Positions 18,252 through 28,476 of a stretch of DNA of 64,000 nucleotides are shown here, piece after piece; the stretch's first letter is position 1, and every line of letters starts with the position of its first letter. The translations under genes were made by a program, and so were the position numbers. A model generated the notes under the pieces. It had not been told where the DNA came from. It saw only the letters and a list, made by a program, of their open reading frames with translations, and made no database searches. The DNA lies in contig JACQFE010000017.1 of assembly GCA_016200265.1 (NCBI GenBank), positions 1 to 64,000 on the forward strand, in the 5' to 3' direction. This DNA is from Planctomycetota bacterium (GTDB taxonomy: Bacteria > Planctomycetota > Phycisphaerae > UBA1845).

Positions 18252-21200
18252 CTATTCCCCAATTGCGTCTTGTGACAACGTGATCAAGTCTCGGAACTGG
18301 TCTGTGGAAAGCTCGGTCAGCCAGGCCTCTCCGCTGCCGATCACCTGGTCCGCGAGCTGTCGCTTTTGCTCGAGCATCGCATCAATTCGTTCTTCGAGCG
18401 TTCCAAGGCACACCAGCTTATGAACCTGCACTGTGCGATTCTGCCCGATGCGATGGGCGCGGTCCGTGGCCTGATCTTCGACGGCCGGGTTCCACCAGCG
18501 ATCGAAGTGAAATACATGAGCTGCGGCGGTGAGATTCAATCCAAATCCGCCGGCCTTCAGCGAGAGAATCAGTAGCGGCGCATTGTCGCTTGCTTGAAAG
18601 CGCTGCACAAGGCGATCCCGTTCGGCGCGACTCGTACCACCGTGGAGGAAAAGAATATTGCAGTCGAGCGTCTTCTTCAGGAATGCGACCAAGAGATCGC
18701 CCATTTCTCGATACTGCGTAAAGATCAGCGCCTGATCGCCTTCCGCGATGACTTCACCAAGCATTTCGCCGACCCTCTCGCACTTTCCGCTGCGCTCCGC
18801 GAGTTCGCTCGAATCGCCGAGAAATTGCACGGGGTGATTGCAAATCTGTTTGAGTTTCGTGAGCGTGGCAAGGATCAAGCCGCGACGTTGGATGCCTTCT
18901 GATTCGGAGACGCGGCGAAGCATGTCGCTGACGACGGCCTCATACAGTGCCGCCTGTTCGCGAGTGAGATTGCAATAGACCTTCATCTCCATCTTCGGCG
19001 GCAAGTCAACTTGCACAAGCGGATCATTCTTGAGGCGTCTTAGAATGAACGGTCGGATCAGTGTCCGTAATCGTGCGGCGTGATCAGTGTCATGATGGCG
19101 CTCGATCGGGATGGCCATCCGCCGGCGAAAATCCGCGGCCGTGCCGAGGTATCCGGGATTGAGGAAATCCATGATCGACCAAAGTTCGCTCAGTCGGTTT
19201 TCCACAGGCGTACCAGTGAGTGCGAGTCGATGCGCGGCCGGGAGCATTCGGACGGCGGCGGCTTGCTTCGCGGCAGGATTCTTGATGCATTGGGCTTCAT
19301 CGAGGGCCACGCGTCGCCATTGAACGACCGAAAGCTGGTCAAAATCGCGATGCGTCAAGGCATAGGTGCTGATGACAACATCATGTCGCGACGCTTCCTT
19401 GACAAAATCATCGCCGGTCAATCGCTCGAGACCATGGTGCACGAGGACTTTCAGGCTCGGCGCGAATCGCTGCAATTCGCGTTGCCAGTTCCCGACCAGC
19501 GACATGGGTCCGACTAGCAAAGTCGGGCCGGGCGCCGCGTTGTCCTCGCGCTCGTACAGCAAGAGGGCAATAAGCTGGATGGTTTTCCCCAATCCCATGT
19601 CATCGGCAAGGCACGCTCCCACGCCGATTCGCGACATGAACGACAGCCACTGCAATCCGCGAAGTTGATACGGTCTCAAATCGCCTCGGAACTCGCGGGG
19701 AGGCGGTACATCACCGAGGGTGATCGAGGCGTCACCGGCGTCGAGCACACTGCTGATCCATCCTTGAGCGCGCACCCCGCCGAATGGAACGCCCAACGCG
19801 AAGTCATCGCTTAAATAGCAACGACGCAAGACCTCGAACAGCGTGGCCGAGCCCGAACCCTGCTCGGCAATGAATTTTTGAGCGATATCGATTTCCGCCT
19901 GGGCGGCTTCCATCCACCGGCCGCGGAGTCGAACGAGGGGTTCTTTGCTTTCGGCCAGCACGGCCAACTCCTCGCGGGTGAGCGTTTCTTCACCGATCGC
20001 GACTTCCCAGTCGTATCGCACCAATTCATTGATCCCGATCCCGCCAAGTGTTCCAGTGGATTGATTGTCATTCGGTTGAAGCGACAGACGCATTCGCGGA
20101 CGCGGGGCGGACTCGGTCCACCAGTCCGGCGTCCAGATCGCAAAACCTTCCGAACGCAAGAGCGGAGCGGCTTCTCGAAGAAAGAAATACGCCTCGGAAA
20201 GCGATACCGTCGCTTCGAGCGGTCCGTCCGCGGCAGCGCAGGCTGTGAGCGGTGAAAAATATTTTGATGCCCGCGCAAGCTCGTTTCTCAAACGCGGAAG
20301 CACTGGATCGCTCGACAGCGGAAATTGACCGGCTTGCGGTGATTCGTCTCTCAAGAGATCGGCAGCAACAAAGACGCGCGTCGGGTCTTCGCGATCGACG
20401 GTGTGTACGGTCAATCGCCAAAGACCCGTCAGATGGGTCGGCGAAACATCCGCGGGTGCATGAAGTCGAAATCCCGTCAGGAATCGAGGTTGCGCCGCAG
20501 GCGAATCGACCCGCGATGTCCATCCCGCGATCATTTCGTGAAGTCGTTCGCATTCGGGCGGCGACGCGTACACAACCGCGGAATTGCCGACAAGTCCTTT
20601 CAGCCAAAGCAGCATGGGCTTCGGTTCGCGAGCAGCGGCGCTCATCAACAAGTGGGTGAGATCGTCGTCCTCCATGCAGCGGCGAACCATCGCGTCAACG
20701 GTACGCAGAACAAATCCGACGAGAAGTTCCTCGGCGATGGATGGTGATGGTGTGGGCACGACGGCGCAGCACGCCGGCGGCATAGCCAATGCCAGCGCCT
20801 TCATGCGAGTGCGAGTCCGCTCATCATAGAGTATAGCCCGCCAATAACTTAGGTATTCGTTGCCCGCACGCATGATAGACGGCACATATCGCTGCGAAAT
20901 CAGAACTTCGCGGGTAAGTTGGGCCGCAATCGACCAGAATCGCAACGTGTTGCCGAATTGATCTTTATTTGTTCGCGTGTGGGCCTGCCACAAGATTTCG
21001 ATTGCGTCATCGGGCTCGAATGCAATGGTGGGAATCGTGCAAGGTCGGGCAGTCTCCGTTGAGTCGCCTGCTTCCTGCTCTAGTGTGCCATTCAAAATGA
21101 CCGCATTGTTTGGCAGGGTGAGAGAAATGGTACGCTCCATGCCTGCAGAAACCGCGAGAGCGTCCCAACATTCTCCGAGCCGTCCCCGCAACTCCTCGTG

Positions 21201-21329
21201 CCCGATTGCGGGACAATCTTGTCCCTCTCCCTGAAAGGGAGATGCGTTCGGGCTCTTCAGGCCGAACAGGTGCAAATGCGTGCGGTCCCATGTGGCGTGA
21301 AGGTGGATTTTGGAATTCGGGTCGCTCAA
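18252..21329 (-). CDS. SNF2-family DNA helicase/ATPase (RapA/HepA-like)
   Basis: A 1025-residue protein. Residues of about 1-520 are a SNF2-associated N-terminal region. The ATPase core has Walker A DDMGLGKTIQ, motif II DEAQ, LTGTPVEN and, in the C-terminal RecA domain, SLKAGGFGLNLTAAAHVFHFDRWWNPAVEDQATDRAHRIGQ (given here as separate known motifs V and VI). These enzymes remodel protein-DNA or RNA polymerase complexes. Near residues 30-37 the text SPFQGEG is encoded by a 7-bp hairpin (21226-21242), another in-frame repeat. The GTG/ATG at 21329 begins the first domain. No neighbour explains its target. Confidence 0.9.
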   Translation of the reverse strand: MSDPNSKIHLHATWDRTHLHLFGLKSPNASPFQGEGQDCPAIGHEELRGRLGECWDALAVSAGMERTISLTLPNNAVILNGTLEQEAGDSTETARPCTIPTIAFEPDDAIEILWQAHTRTNKDQFGNTLRFWSIAAQLTREVLISQRYVPSIMRAGNEYLSYWRAILYDERTRTRMKALALAMPPACCAVVPTPSPSIAEELLVGFVLRTVDAMVRRCMEDDDLTHLLMSAAAREPKPMLLWLKGLVGNSAVVYASPPECERLHEMIAGWTSRVDSPAAQPRFLTGFRLHAPADVSPTHLTGLWRLTVHTVDREDPTRVFVAADLLRDESPQAGQFPLSSDPVLPRLRNELARASKYFSPLTACAAADGPLEATVSLSEAYFFLREAAPLLRSEGFAIWTPDWWTESAPRPRMRLSLQPNDNQSTGTLGGIGINELVRYDWEVAIGEETLTREELAVLAESKEPLVRLRGRWMEAAQAEIDIAQKFIAEQGSGSATLFEVLRRCYLSDDFALGVPFGGVRAQGWISSVLDAGDASITLGDVPPPREFRGDLRPYQLRGLQWLSFMSRIGVGACLADDMGLGKTIQLIALLLYEREDNAAPGPTLLVGPMSLVGNWQRELQRFAPSLKVLVHHGLERLTGDDFVKEASRHDVVISTYALTHRDFDQLSVVQWRRVALDEAQCIKNPAAKQAAAVRMLPAAHRLALTGTPVENRLSELWSIMDFLNPGYLGTAADFRRRMAIPIERHHDTDHAARLRTLIRPFILRRLKNDPLVQVDLPPKMEMKVYCNLTREQAALYEAVVSDMLRRVSESEGIQRRGLILATLTKLKQICNHPVQFLGDSSELAERSGKCERVGEMLGEVIAEGDQALIFTQYREMGDLLVAFLKKTLDCNILFLHGGTSRAERDRLVQRFQASDNAPLLILSLKAGGFGLNLTAAAHVFHFDRWWNPAVEDQATDRAHRIGQNRTVQVHKLVCLGTLEERIDAMLEQKRQLADQVIGSGEAWLTELSTDQFRDLITLSQDAIGE
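21209..21242. repeat. Two adjacent hairpins within the SNF2 gene
   Basis: GGGACAA/TTGTCCC (21210-21225) and TCTCCCT gaa AGGGAGA (21226-21242). The second belongs to a very common CTCTCCCT-AGGGAGAG element; a relative is at 52953-52972. It encodes SPFQGEG in the protein. Confidence 0.75.
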
Positions 21330-21482
21330 GCCAGTTGAACCTCGCCAAAAGACGAACGCCGCATCATAGGTGAGATTCGATGATTCGGAAACGGGCTAGG
21401 CTTGATTCATGGCGGATTTGATCCTTTGCCACAGTTTATGCGAATATGTTCGGCCTCAAGGCGAAATGAAACGTAGATATTC

Positions 21483-23072
21483 TTGGTTCATGGTGAATTC
21501 CCGTTGAACGATGCGGCCATTCAAATCGCGACGCCGAAACCGTGCGGTTGCTCCGCGCCCGAGCCGCGGCCAATGCCAGTTCTGTTTTCATTGTTGACGG
21601 CGTGGATCGCACCACGATGGACTGCGAGAAGAACACAGTCGGCGTCGATTTGGGCGGTATGGATCACACATGCAACGGCGATCCCAAGCATTGGTGTGCT
21701 TAGTATCTTTCTCGCTGCAATTGCCCAGCGCGGGGCCCCCAATAGTCTGAAGTATTTTATTGACGAGGTCCAAAGCTATAGCGATACATTGCTATCTGAA
21801 TTCCGAGACCATCTACTCATTTCAATCTTGGCAGCGCTGGGAATTTATTTTGCGGTCGAATTAATTCATCTGCTTGGGGCTGTGCTCGTTATGCCGTGGG
21901 GAGCTCAGGATGAGCCGATGAAGCGAAGTTTCTCGAGTGCCCTTCGACAAGTTTGGCTTCGCACGGTGCACATCGTGCCAGTTACATTGTTAATTGCTTC
22001 TACCGCCATCGGGCTTAATCATCTCCACGCGAGCTGGCTAGAAATTCACCCACTTCCCGATGCACCCCCGCATCCATCATATCCGACCCTGCTGCCAAGT
22101 GATCCGAATTTCAAGAAGGCAATGGAGGACTATCAGTCCGAATCGGAACAATGGGACAAAATAGCGACACCGATCTATGCAGAACAAGACAAGATACTTG
22201 CTATGCGACCTTGGTATTTGCGGCGCCAAGAATTGTTTATCGTACCGACCGTACTATCAGGCATCATTTGGATGGCTTGGGGGTTACTACGAGCGTTAAG
22301 CACACTGCGATGTGCTGAACCCCTCGAACATCCGCCACAATGCGAGTTTTGCGGCTACAATTTAACCACAATGCCGGTTGAGGCGCGGTGTCCGGAATGT
22401 GGACGTGATATCATTAACTCGCTTGGGTCTGATACTCGTCCTGGATCGCCGTGGGAACATCGAAAGGAAATCGGCCGGGCGCAGGCTTGGTGGCGGACAT
22501 TTCGAGCGGCCGTTCAGCAGCCGGAAGAATTCGGACTACGCCTCTGCGCCTGCAAGCCGCGAATAGATCATCGAAGCTTCATCGCCTTGCACCTTCCGCT
22601 GGTTTTCCTGATCGCCGCAGCGAGCGTGCCGACGGTTTTCTGGATTAAGGCTCTGCAATTCAATACCCCGAATCAAGCTACGCGCGTAGGCATCGAGTTT
22701 TTCACGATCGGCGCACCGATCTTCGGATCACTTTGCGCGCTCGCGGCGTTAGCCGTCACGCTGGCTGCGGCCGGGAAGGTCGCTTTCGAATTCGTCCTAC
22801 GCGACAAGAGAAACCTGCTCTCGGTGTCAATGCAGGCGTCGGCATATCTTATGCCCTATCTTGTCTTCTGGGAATTCTTCGGCGCGGTGACGGGCATCTG
22901 GTGCATCTGGCTAATGGATACGCCGTGGATGAAAAGTCTATTTGACACGCGTAACATTAACAGGTTTTTGGTGTGTTTCATGATCTGGTTCATCCCCAAC
23001 GTCACCATTGGCATTTATCACTTTGTGCTTGTGCGACGAATCACGCGTGCGGCCCGCTGGGCAAATAAGTAA
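21483..23072 (+). CDS. Multi-pass membrane protein with planctomycete zinc ribbon
   Basis: A 529-residue membrane protein with about 8 predicted transmembrane segments (near 48-75, 105-130, 150-172, 258-275, 368-390, 405-435, 455-485, 497-520). Between the first and second halves is CEFCGYNL...CPECG (about 287-308), a four-Cys zinc ribbon found in many planctomycete proteins, often membrane ones of unknown function. The start is uncertain: TTG at 21483 is used; ATG at 21573 also fits and begins nearer the first hydrophobic part. It converges with the dGTPase gene. Confidence 0.8.
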   Translation: MVHGEFPLNDAAIQIATPKPCGCSAPEPRPMPVLFSLLTAWIAPRWTARRTQSASIWAVWITHATAIPSIGVLSIFLAAIAQRGAPNSLKYFIDEVQSYSDTLLSEFRDHLLISILAALGIYFAVELIHLLGAVLVMPWGAQDEPMKRSFSSALRQVWLRTVHIVPVTLLIASTAIGLNHLHASWLEIHPLPDAPPHPSYPTLLPSDPNFKKAMEDYQSESEQWDKIATPIYAEQDKILAMRPWYLRRQELFIVPTVLSGIIWMAWGLLRALSTLRCAEPLEHPPQCEFCGYNLTTMPVEARCPECGRDIINSLGSDTRPGSPWEHRKEIGRAQAWWRTFRAAVQQPEEFGLRLCACKPRIDHRSFIALHLPLVFLIAAASVPTVFWIKALQFNTPNQATRVGIEFFTIGAPIFGSLCALAALAVTLAAAGKVAFEFVLRDKRNLLSVSMQASAYLMPYLVFWEFFGAVTGIWCIWLMDTPWMKSLFDTRNINRFLVCFMIWFIPNVTIGIYHFVLVRRITRAARWANK

Positions 23073-23100
23073 TATAACTCCAAGGAAGTCATTGCAAGAG

Positions 23101-24177
23101 CTACGAGCACATTCGGCGATATTCGGCATCGCAGAAGCGGTCGGTCATTCCGGCAATGTAATCACAAACGATGCGATGCAGCCCTTCCTCGCCAATGCGA
23201 TTGGCGAAACGATCGGGCATTTTCTGTGGATCGGCGACAAATGCCGCGAACAATGCTTGAATCATTTCGCGGCCTTGAGAGTCTGTTTGAACGACTGCCG
23301 GCGATTGATAGACGCGGGCCGCGAGATGCACCTCAAGTTCCTGCAGTCGGGCTTCGACCTCGGGCGAAAACCCCTGAATCATCGCACGATTCAATGGTTC
23401 AGAGTCTGTACCGTACGATGGCGGCATTTGCCGACTGATAAAGTCTACCGCATCCGAAATCAATCGGTTGATAATGCGATCCAAGGCCATTCGACGGATT
23501 GCATGGATCGGCAGGCTCTTCGTGATCGCCGGCGCCATCTCAACGGCATCCCGCCAAAGTGGAACATCCATTAAGGCATCCGAGTCCAGCAATCCTGCTC
23601 CAATCGCATCTTCAAGATCATGGCAGTTGTAAGCGATGCGGTCGGCAATGGAGCTGATCACGGCCTCAAGTGAATGCTCGCTTTGTGAATTGCTGCTCGG
23701 TTCGTCGTAGCGGCTGGAATGGTCGCGTAGTCCGTCCAATGTGCCGCGAGTCAGGTTGAGTCCGCGAAAAGCGGGAAAGGGATGCTCCAGATGTTCTACG
23801 ACGCGAAGCGAATGAGCATTGTGATTGAAGCCGCCGTGCGCGGACATCAGTTCGTTAAGAGCGGATTCGCCTGCATGACCAAACGGCGGGTGGCCAAGAT
23901 CATGGGCCAATGTGATCGCTTCCGCGAGATGCACATTGGCGTTGAGATTTGACGCGAGGCATCTCGCAATATCGGCGGCTTCGAGCGTGTGCGTCAATCG
24001 CGTGCGAAAGTGATCGTGGGCGCCGGGGCCGAATGCTTGTGTCTTATGTTGCAGCCGTCGAAATGCGGTGCATTCGATGATTCGCCGCCGATCGATTTCA
24101 AATGGGTCGCGTAAGGGATCGTGCGGCTCGGCATGAACACGCTGTGCGGCAAAGTTATCGGAGCGATCGCGGGTCAT
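23101..24177 (-). CDS. dgt: dGTP triphosphohydrolase-like HD protein
   Basis: A 358-residue HD-superfamily enzyme that hydrolyses dGTP (or other dNTPs) to the nucleoside and triphosphate. Signatures are CTAFRRLQHKTQAF, RLTHTLEAADIAR, AHDLGHPPFGHAGE with the paired HD metal ligands, and YNCHDLEDAI. It lacks the longer C-terminus of E. coli Dgt, as expected for the short bacterial group. The ftcD stop lies about 31 bases upstream, so cotranscription is likely, though functions do not connect. Confidence 0.9.
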   Translation of the reverse strand: MTRDRSDNFAAQRVHAEPHDPLRDPFEIDRRRIIECTAFRRLQHKTQAFGPGAHDHFRTRLTHTLEAADIARCLASNLNANVHLAEAITLAHDLGHPPFGHAGESALNELMSAHGGFNHNAHSLRVVEHLEHPFPAFRGLNLTRGTLDGLRDHSSRYDEPSSNSQSEHSLEAVISSIADRIAYNCHDLEDAIGAGLLDSDALMDVPLWRDAVEMAPAITKSLPIHAIRRMALDRIINRLISDAVDFISRQMPPSYGTDSEPLNRAMIQGFSPEVEARLQELEVHLAARVYQSPAVVQTDSQGREMIQALFAAFVADPQKMPDRFANRIGEEGLHRIVCDYIAGMTDRFCDAEYRRMCS

Positions 24178-24208
24178 TCCTGTACTCCGGCTTTCTCCGC
24201 ATTTTTCG

Positions 24209-26008
24209 CTACAGCTTTGATTCCACGACGCCTAGGATCGCCGCGACTCTCCTGTCAGCATTCGAGCCGATCTCACAAGCGCTACTCTGGAACTTCGCGG
24301 CCAGATCCTTGTCGGCCAGTCCCTTGAGATTGATCCGCACATTCAGGTGCGCGCCGGCAACGGCGGTGCGAACGCACAGGGCGGCCACGCCCGCATCGGA
24401 AACCGAATTGGGATTGCCGATTCGCGCCATGGCTTCGATCTCCTCCAGGGAATCGAGTGCCACACCCATGACACGAAGCGGAGTTTCGATGGCGCGTCGT
24501 GTGGCGATTTGGATCGCTTTCGTCCGCTCTGCTTTTTCGGCGTCGCTGCCCTTGGGCAGGCCGAATGCGGCCATGAGGGCGTTGAACGCCGCAGTGTCAT
24601 CGTCAATGAGTCGAAGCAATTCGACGTATCGGGCTTTTGCCTTCTCGGCCCAATCGGAGAATTCCTCCCAGCGATGGTCCCAGCCGGCTTTGTGCGCCGA
24701 GAGATTCGCGACCATGTTGGCGAGTGCGGCACCGAGTGCCCCGGCGAGTGCGGATACCGATCCGCCACCAGGCGCGGGTGATTCGGATGCGGTTTCCTCG
24801 ATGAATTCCCGGACCGTGTAATCAACGAGCCTGGATGATTTGCGGCGAACGATCGTACTGGCGATTCCGGCATTCTGACCGGTCGTTGACGCTCCCGGCT
24901 CGGATGACGTGCACCTGCCCCCTGAAGGGGGCGGCTCGGAATTCCCACTTCGTGCGGCGATGGCGTATTCAATGATCTTGCTAGCGGGATCGAAGGGATA
25001 AAGGTCACCTAATCCAAGCGATTTTACCGCAATCTTGATGATCTCCGGATCGGAAATGCCCGTCGAGCGCTGCTGTTTTCGAAGGAAGTAGCAGCCGGCA
25101 TCGAGGAGCGTTCCAAGCGGCATGAGGCCGACCAATTCCGAACCGGTCACGCGAATTCCGCGAGCGTCAGCCTTTCGGCAGCAATCGTCGAACGCAACAT
25201 GCAGCGGAGTGACGCTGAGATTCGTGAGATTGATCGAAATCTGGGCGATTCCGTATTCCTCAATGAACCAACCGATGGCCTTGACGCATTTGAGGCTGCC
25301 CGGAATGCATACTTTCTGACCATGCTCATCGAGAACGGGCTTGCCTGTTGGTTTGCCATCCACCGTCTTGACTCGGCCTTTTTCGCGGATATCGTAAGCG
25401 ATGGCATTGGCCCGGCGTGCTGAAGTTGTATTCAGATTCACGTTGTAGGCGACCAGAAAATCGCGAGCGCCGACGGCCGTCGCGCCCGATCGCGGATTGA
25501 ACGCCGCAGGACCGAAATCCGGCTTCCACTCCGGTCGCGCAAGCTTGTCCTTGAGCCCTTCATATTCGCCGGCTCGCACATCCGCGAGGTTGCGCCGCTG
25601 CGGAGATTGGGCCGCATTTTCGTAGCAATAAATCATCATGCCGAGTTCACGGCCCAATCGCTCCGCCAATTTCCGCGCATGGAGTACGACTTCTTCCATC
25701 GTGATGTTTGAGACGGGAACGAGCGGGCACACATCGAGAGCGCCGAATCGTGGATGCTCGCCATGGTGTTTGGTCATGTCGATCAATTCGATGCACTTCT
25801 GGGCGACGCGAAATGCGGCCTCACAAACCGGATCAGGCGCGCCGACAAACGTCACGACGGTGCGATTGGTGGCTTTACCGGGATCAACGTCGAGCAGCCA
25901 GACGCCTTCAACCATCTCTACGACATCGGTGATCCGCTTGATGATAGAAGGATCGCGGCCTTCGCTGAAATTCGGTACGCATTCGATCAGAGGTTGATTC
26001 GTATTCAT
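24209..26008 (-). CDS. ftcD: Glutamate formimidoyltransferase / formimidoyl-THF cyclodeaminase fusion
   Basis: A 599-residue bifunctional enzyme of histidine degradation and C1 metabolism. The N-terminal formimidoyltransferase (about 1-310) has ECVPNFSEGRD, MTKHHGEHPRFGALD and GARDFLVAYNVN. The C-terminal cyclodeaminase (about 390-599) has SPAPGGGSVSAL and GANLNV-like ends. Between them is a low-complexity linker of about 60 residues, part of which (PPPSGGR) is encoded by a 6-bp palindrome. An ATG at 26032 would add 8 residues; the start at 26008 fits the family. No hut genes are nearby. Confidence 0.93.
   Translation of the reverse strand: MNTNQPLIECVPNFSEGRDPSIIKRITDVVEMVEGVWLLDVDPGKATNRTVVTFVGAPDPVCEAAFRVAQKCIELIDMTKHHGEHPRFGALDVCPLVPVSNITMEEVVLHARKLAERLGRELGMMIYCYENAAQSPQRRNLADVRAGEYEGLKDKLARPEWKPDFGPAAFNPRSGATAVGARDFLVAYNVNLNTTSARRANAIAYDIREKGRVKTVDGKPTGKPVLDEHGQKVCIPGSLKCVKAIGWFIEEYGIAQISINLTNLSVTPLHVAFDDCCRKADARGIRVTGSELVGLMPLGTLLDAGCYFLRKQQRSTGISDPEIIKIAVKSLGLGDLYPFDPASKIIEYAIAARSGNSEPPPSGGRCTSSEPGASTTGQNAGIASTIVRRKSSRLVDYTVREFIEETASESPAPGGGSVSALAGALGAALANMVANLSAHKAGWDHRWEEFSDWAEKAKARYVELLRLIDDDTAAFNALMAAFGLPKGSDAEKAERTKAIQIATRRAIETPLRVMGVALDSLEEIEAMARIGNPNSVSDAGVAALCVRTAVAGAHLNVRINLKGLADKDLAAKFQSSACEIGSNADRRVAAILGVVESKL
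24917..24932. repeat. In-frame hairpin in the ftcD linker
   Basis: GCCCCC tgaa GGGGGC, read as PPPSGG in the protein. It lies in the inter-domain linker, where an insertion is tolerated. Confidence 0.7.
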
Positions 26009-26068
26009 TCCTTCATGGTATCGTTCGTGCAATGGAGTGGAAAATCAGCAGCCAAAACGAACGCCGGC

Positions 26069-27592
26069 TCACTTCGCGGGCTGAGGAAACGCAACCAGTG
26101 CAGCGACCCGGGCCGCGAGCGGATGTGTAGTCCTCTGCAGGGAACTTCGCAATGATCTGGCGGCCTTATCGCGTTTCACATGATCAATATGTGACCAGTA
26201 TTCCGCAAACTTGTCGAATACATAATCCTGGAATGACGGCGTAAGCAGGGAGGCCGAGGATGGAATCTGGCAAACTTCCAATGCTTGTTTCACTCCGGCC
26301 AATGGGTCGCGAGCGGCAAGTCCGCGCAAAGCAGGCTCGATCAGGGGACCAGCAAATGACGCTCGGGCTGAGGCGATTCGCACCATCCCCAGCATCCGCG
26401 ACCAGACGGCATCAAATTCCTCCACGCGAAGTTGTTGCACGCGCGCCCTAAGCAGGTTCCGGGCCTTGTCGGTAAGCTCCATGCGAATCTCGCTTTCGAC
26501 GCGATCTGAAACCGGGTCGAGCATTTCCGTTGCATTGGCGAGCATTCGCTCGGTCGATAATGAGTCAAGTTGATCGATCTGATTATAGAGACTGGCGATG
26601 CGATTGAGTGAATCCAGCGCGCACGATGAGAATGGTCGCGACGTGCGGCGCGCGAGCCCTTCCAGGTCTCCACGATTCCAGTGGCGTTCGACGAATTCGG
26701 TCCAAAGATTGCCGGCTGTCGAAGCATTTGTTGTTGGATCAATGCAATGCACGTTCGACGATGCCAGCCTCGCTTTCGCCGTCGTGTCAAGTGCAAGGAT
26801 TTCCAGTCGATGATGACGCGTCGTGCAAAAGCGTAGTCCGGCGCTGAATGAAATTTTCGCGCGTAAGGGCGCCGGCGCGCCAAGGAGAACGCCCTCGGCG
26901 CATTCCAGCCAGCTCTTGGAAATTGGAACCAGGCAGTCATTCTGCAATAAAACTTCCACCAGAATCTGCCGACGCGCATTCGGCGTGATGCCGCTGAACA
27001 CAACGCCAGCGCCTCCCGCCACAAAATCAGAACCTGTCGGGGCCAGGATGATGGATGGAAGCGTCGACGGTGGTTTGAGTTGCGGCGTCACATGTTCGGA
27101 ACGTGCGAGCGCACGAAGGATCGCGAAGGGATTGAAGCCGAATCCGGCCCAATCATCCGGGCTGAAAATGAGATTCAACGTGTAAATCCGCTTTCCGCCG
27201 CGTCCGGTTTGTTCATCACCCGCCAGCATTGAAGCCGCAAGACACAATCGTGAACTCGGCAGCGCATACAACGCAGCCGCGCAAATCAATCCTAACGGCC
27301 TCTCATTTTCGAGGTCGGGCGCTCCTTCGTCGCAGAGTGAATCATGCGAAGGCGACAGGCGCGTGATGGTTTGTTTTTCGTCGGTGCGAACTTTCTTGCT
27401 CGCGGCGATGACGCGATAGCCCTCACCCGTTGGCGTGCGAGTGGATGTGAAAATTACCTGATCGCAGACCAGTGGTTTCTCAATGCCCGCCGCTACCGCC
27501 GAATTAATTCGCGCACTGCAACCAGTGGTTGCGGCTGTGGCGGGATCCGAACGGACCGACGTGGCGCGTCTTAGAGTTTCGAGGTAACCCAT
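26069..27592 (-). CDS. GAP1-like (GTPase-associated protein 1) regulator
   Basis: A 507-residue protein. The segment at about 40-75 (DQVIFTST...GEGYRVIAAS) and the following LY/AL-rich blocks (ALYALPSS, YTLNLIFSPDDW) resemble the N-terminal domain of GTPase-associated protein 1, which sits next to TRAFAC-type GTPases in bacterial conflict systems; this is recognition by pattern, not by search. The C-terminal 200 residues are helical. The start ATG lies inside the end of the GTPase gene (22-base overlap), so translation is coupled. Its gene ends 61 bases before ftcD. I infer that it controls or reads the GTPase. Confidence 0.6.
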   Translation of the reverse strand: MGYLETLRRATSVRSDPATAATTGCSARINSAVAAGIEKPLVCDQVIFTSTRTPTGEGYRVIAASKKVRTDEKQTITRLSPSHDSLCDEGAPDLENERPLGLICAAALYALPSSRLCLAASMLAGDEQTGRGGKRIYTLNLIFSPDDWAGFGFNPFAILRALARSEHVTPQLKPPSTLPSIILAPTGSDFVAGGAGVVFSGITPNARRQILVEVLLQNDCLVPISKSWLECAEGVLLGAPAPLRAKISFSAGLRFCTTRHHRLEILALDTTAKARLASSNVHCIDPTTNASTAGNLWTEFVERHWNRGDLEGLARRTSRPFSSCALDSLNRIASLYNQIDQLDSLSTERMLANATEMLDPVSDRVESEIRMELTDKARNLLRARVQQLRVEEFDAVWSRMLGMVRIASARASFAGPLIEPALRGLAARDPLAGVKQALEVCQIPSSASLLTPSFQDYVFDKFAEYWSHIDHVKRDKAARSLRSSLQRTTHPLAARVAALVAFPQPAK

Positions 27593-28452
27593 TCGAATGG
27601 CTCAAGAATGCCGCGCGGCGCCACGTGCAACGGATATTGCACGACGTTTTCGGATTCATCCGTGCCGAAACCGAGGGCGCCTACGACGCTGGCGCCGAAG
27701 AATTCGAAGCTGTGAAACCGCGATTCGCAGATGTTCCAAAGTCGATTCAGGTTTGTGCGCGCGAATGCCCTTGGATCATCGAAGCATTCCGGGCAGTGGT
27801 CAGCTTTGGAGAGCACGATCGCGACCGGCGTGTTAATCTTCTCATGTCGTTTCTTGGCGATGATGCCGTCCAAATAACTCATGAGCTTGAGCGCAAAAAA
27901 GTCCGGCTGCGGAGAACCGGCCGCGGCGAGCGATGCATCCACCATCAGTATTGCTCCGCCGCTCTTTTCGAGCAGCGATCGAATCACCGTGAATGTCTTC
28001 GGGTTCGCAACTTCGGCGGCGACGGCTTCACCGGCCATATCCGGCATCACGATGTCGTACATCGTCGAATTTTTCCTGCGTTTCGAAACCTGATAATACG
28101 CCCAGTGCCACGTATCCACTTCCATCGCCGTCTTTGGCGGGAAGCGCCGAGAGCAAAGATAGCTGACGACGTTATGTTGAAGATTGACGGAGTACGCGCC
28201 TTTGGGAATCGCCTCGAAATCCTCAGCCCGCTTGGAAAGCATGTCCAGCAACATTCCGAGGTAAACCGTCTTGCCGACATTGCTGTCGCCCACGACGGTG
28301 ATAATGCAGGGATCTCGCTCCTGGGCGACGGCTTCCTGAATCAACGCCATCGGAGCGCCGCAACTCGCGCATACAACCGCGTCGAGCTGGTTCTTCACCT
28401 CGCAAATGAGGCAGGGCATGGTGACTGGACCGCTAAGTGTGGCCGTCGGCAT
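27571..28452 (-). CDS. Zinc-ribbon GTPase (double-GTPase 2-like)
   Basis: A 293-residue protein. Residues of about 14-35 form a zinc ribbon (CLIC and CASC). Then the P-loop GDSNVGKT, a switch-II DMAG and a guanine-specificity SKAD in the expected order, so it is a GTPase of the TRAFAC type, similar in layout to the double-GTPase 2 family described in GAP1 operons. The ATG at 28452 has GAGGAG about 8 bases before. The gene overlaps the GAP1-like gene by 22 bases and follows the SUMF1 gene after 24 bases. Probably the molecular switch of the operon. Confidence 0.75.
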   Translation of the reverse strand: MPTATLSGPVTMPCLICEVKNQLDAVVCASCGAPMALIQEAVAQERDPCIITVVGDSNVGKTVYLGMLLDMLSKRAEDFEAIPKGAYSVNLQHNVVSYLCSRRFPPKTAMEVDTWHWAYYQVSKRRKNSTMYDIVMPDMAGEAVAAEVANPKTFTVIRSLLEKSGGAILMVDASLAAAGSPQPDFFALKLMSYLDGIIAKKRHEKINTPVAIVLSKADHCPECFDDPRAFARTNLNRLWNICESRFHSFEFFGASVVGALGFGTDESENVVQYPLHVAPRGILEPFEWVTSKL

Positions 28453-28476
28453 AACAGGGGCTCCTCAATAAGAAAT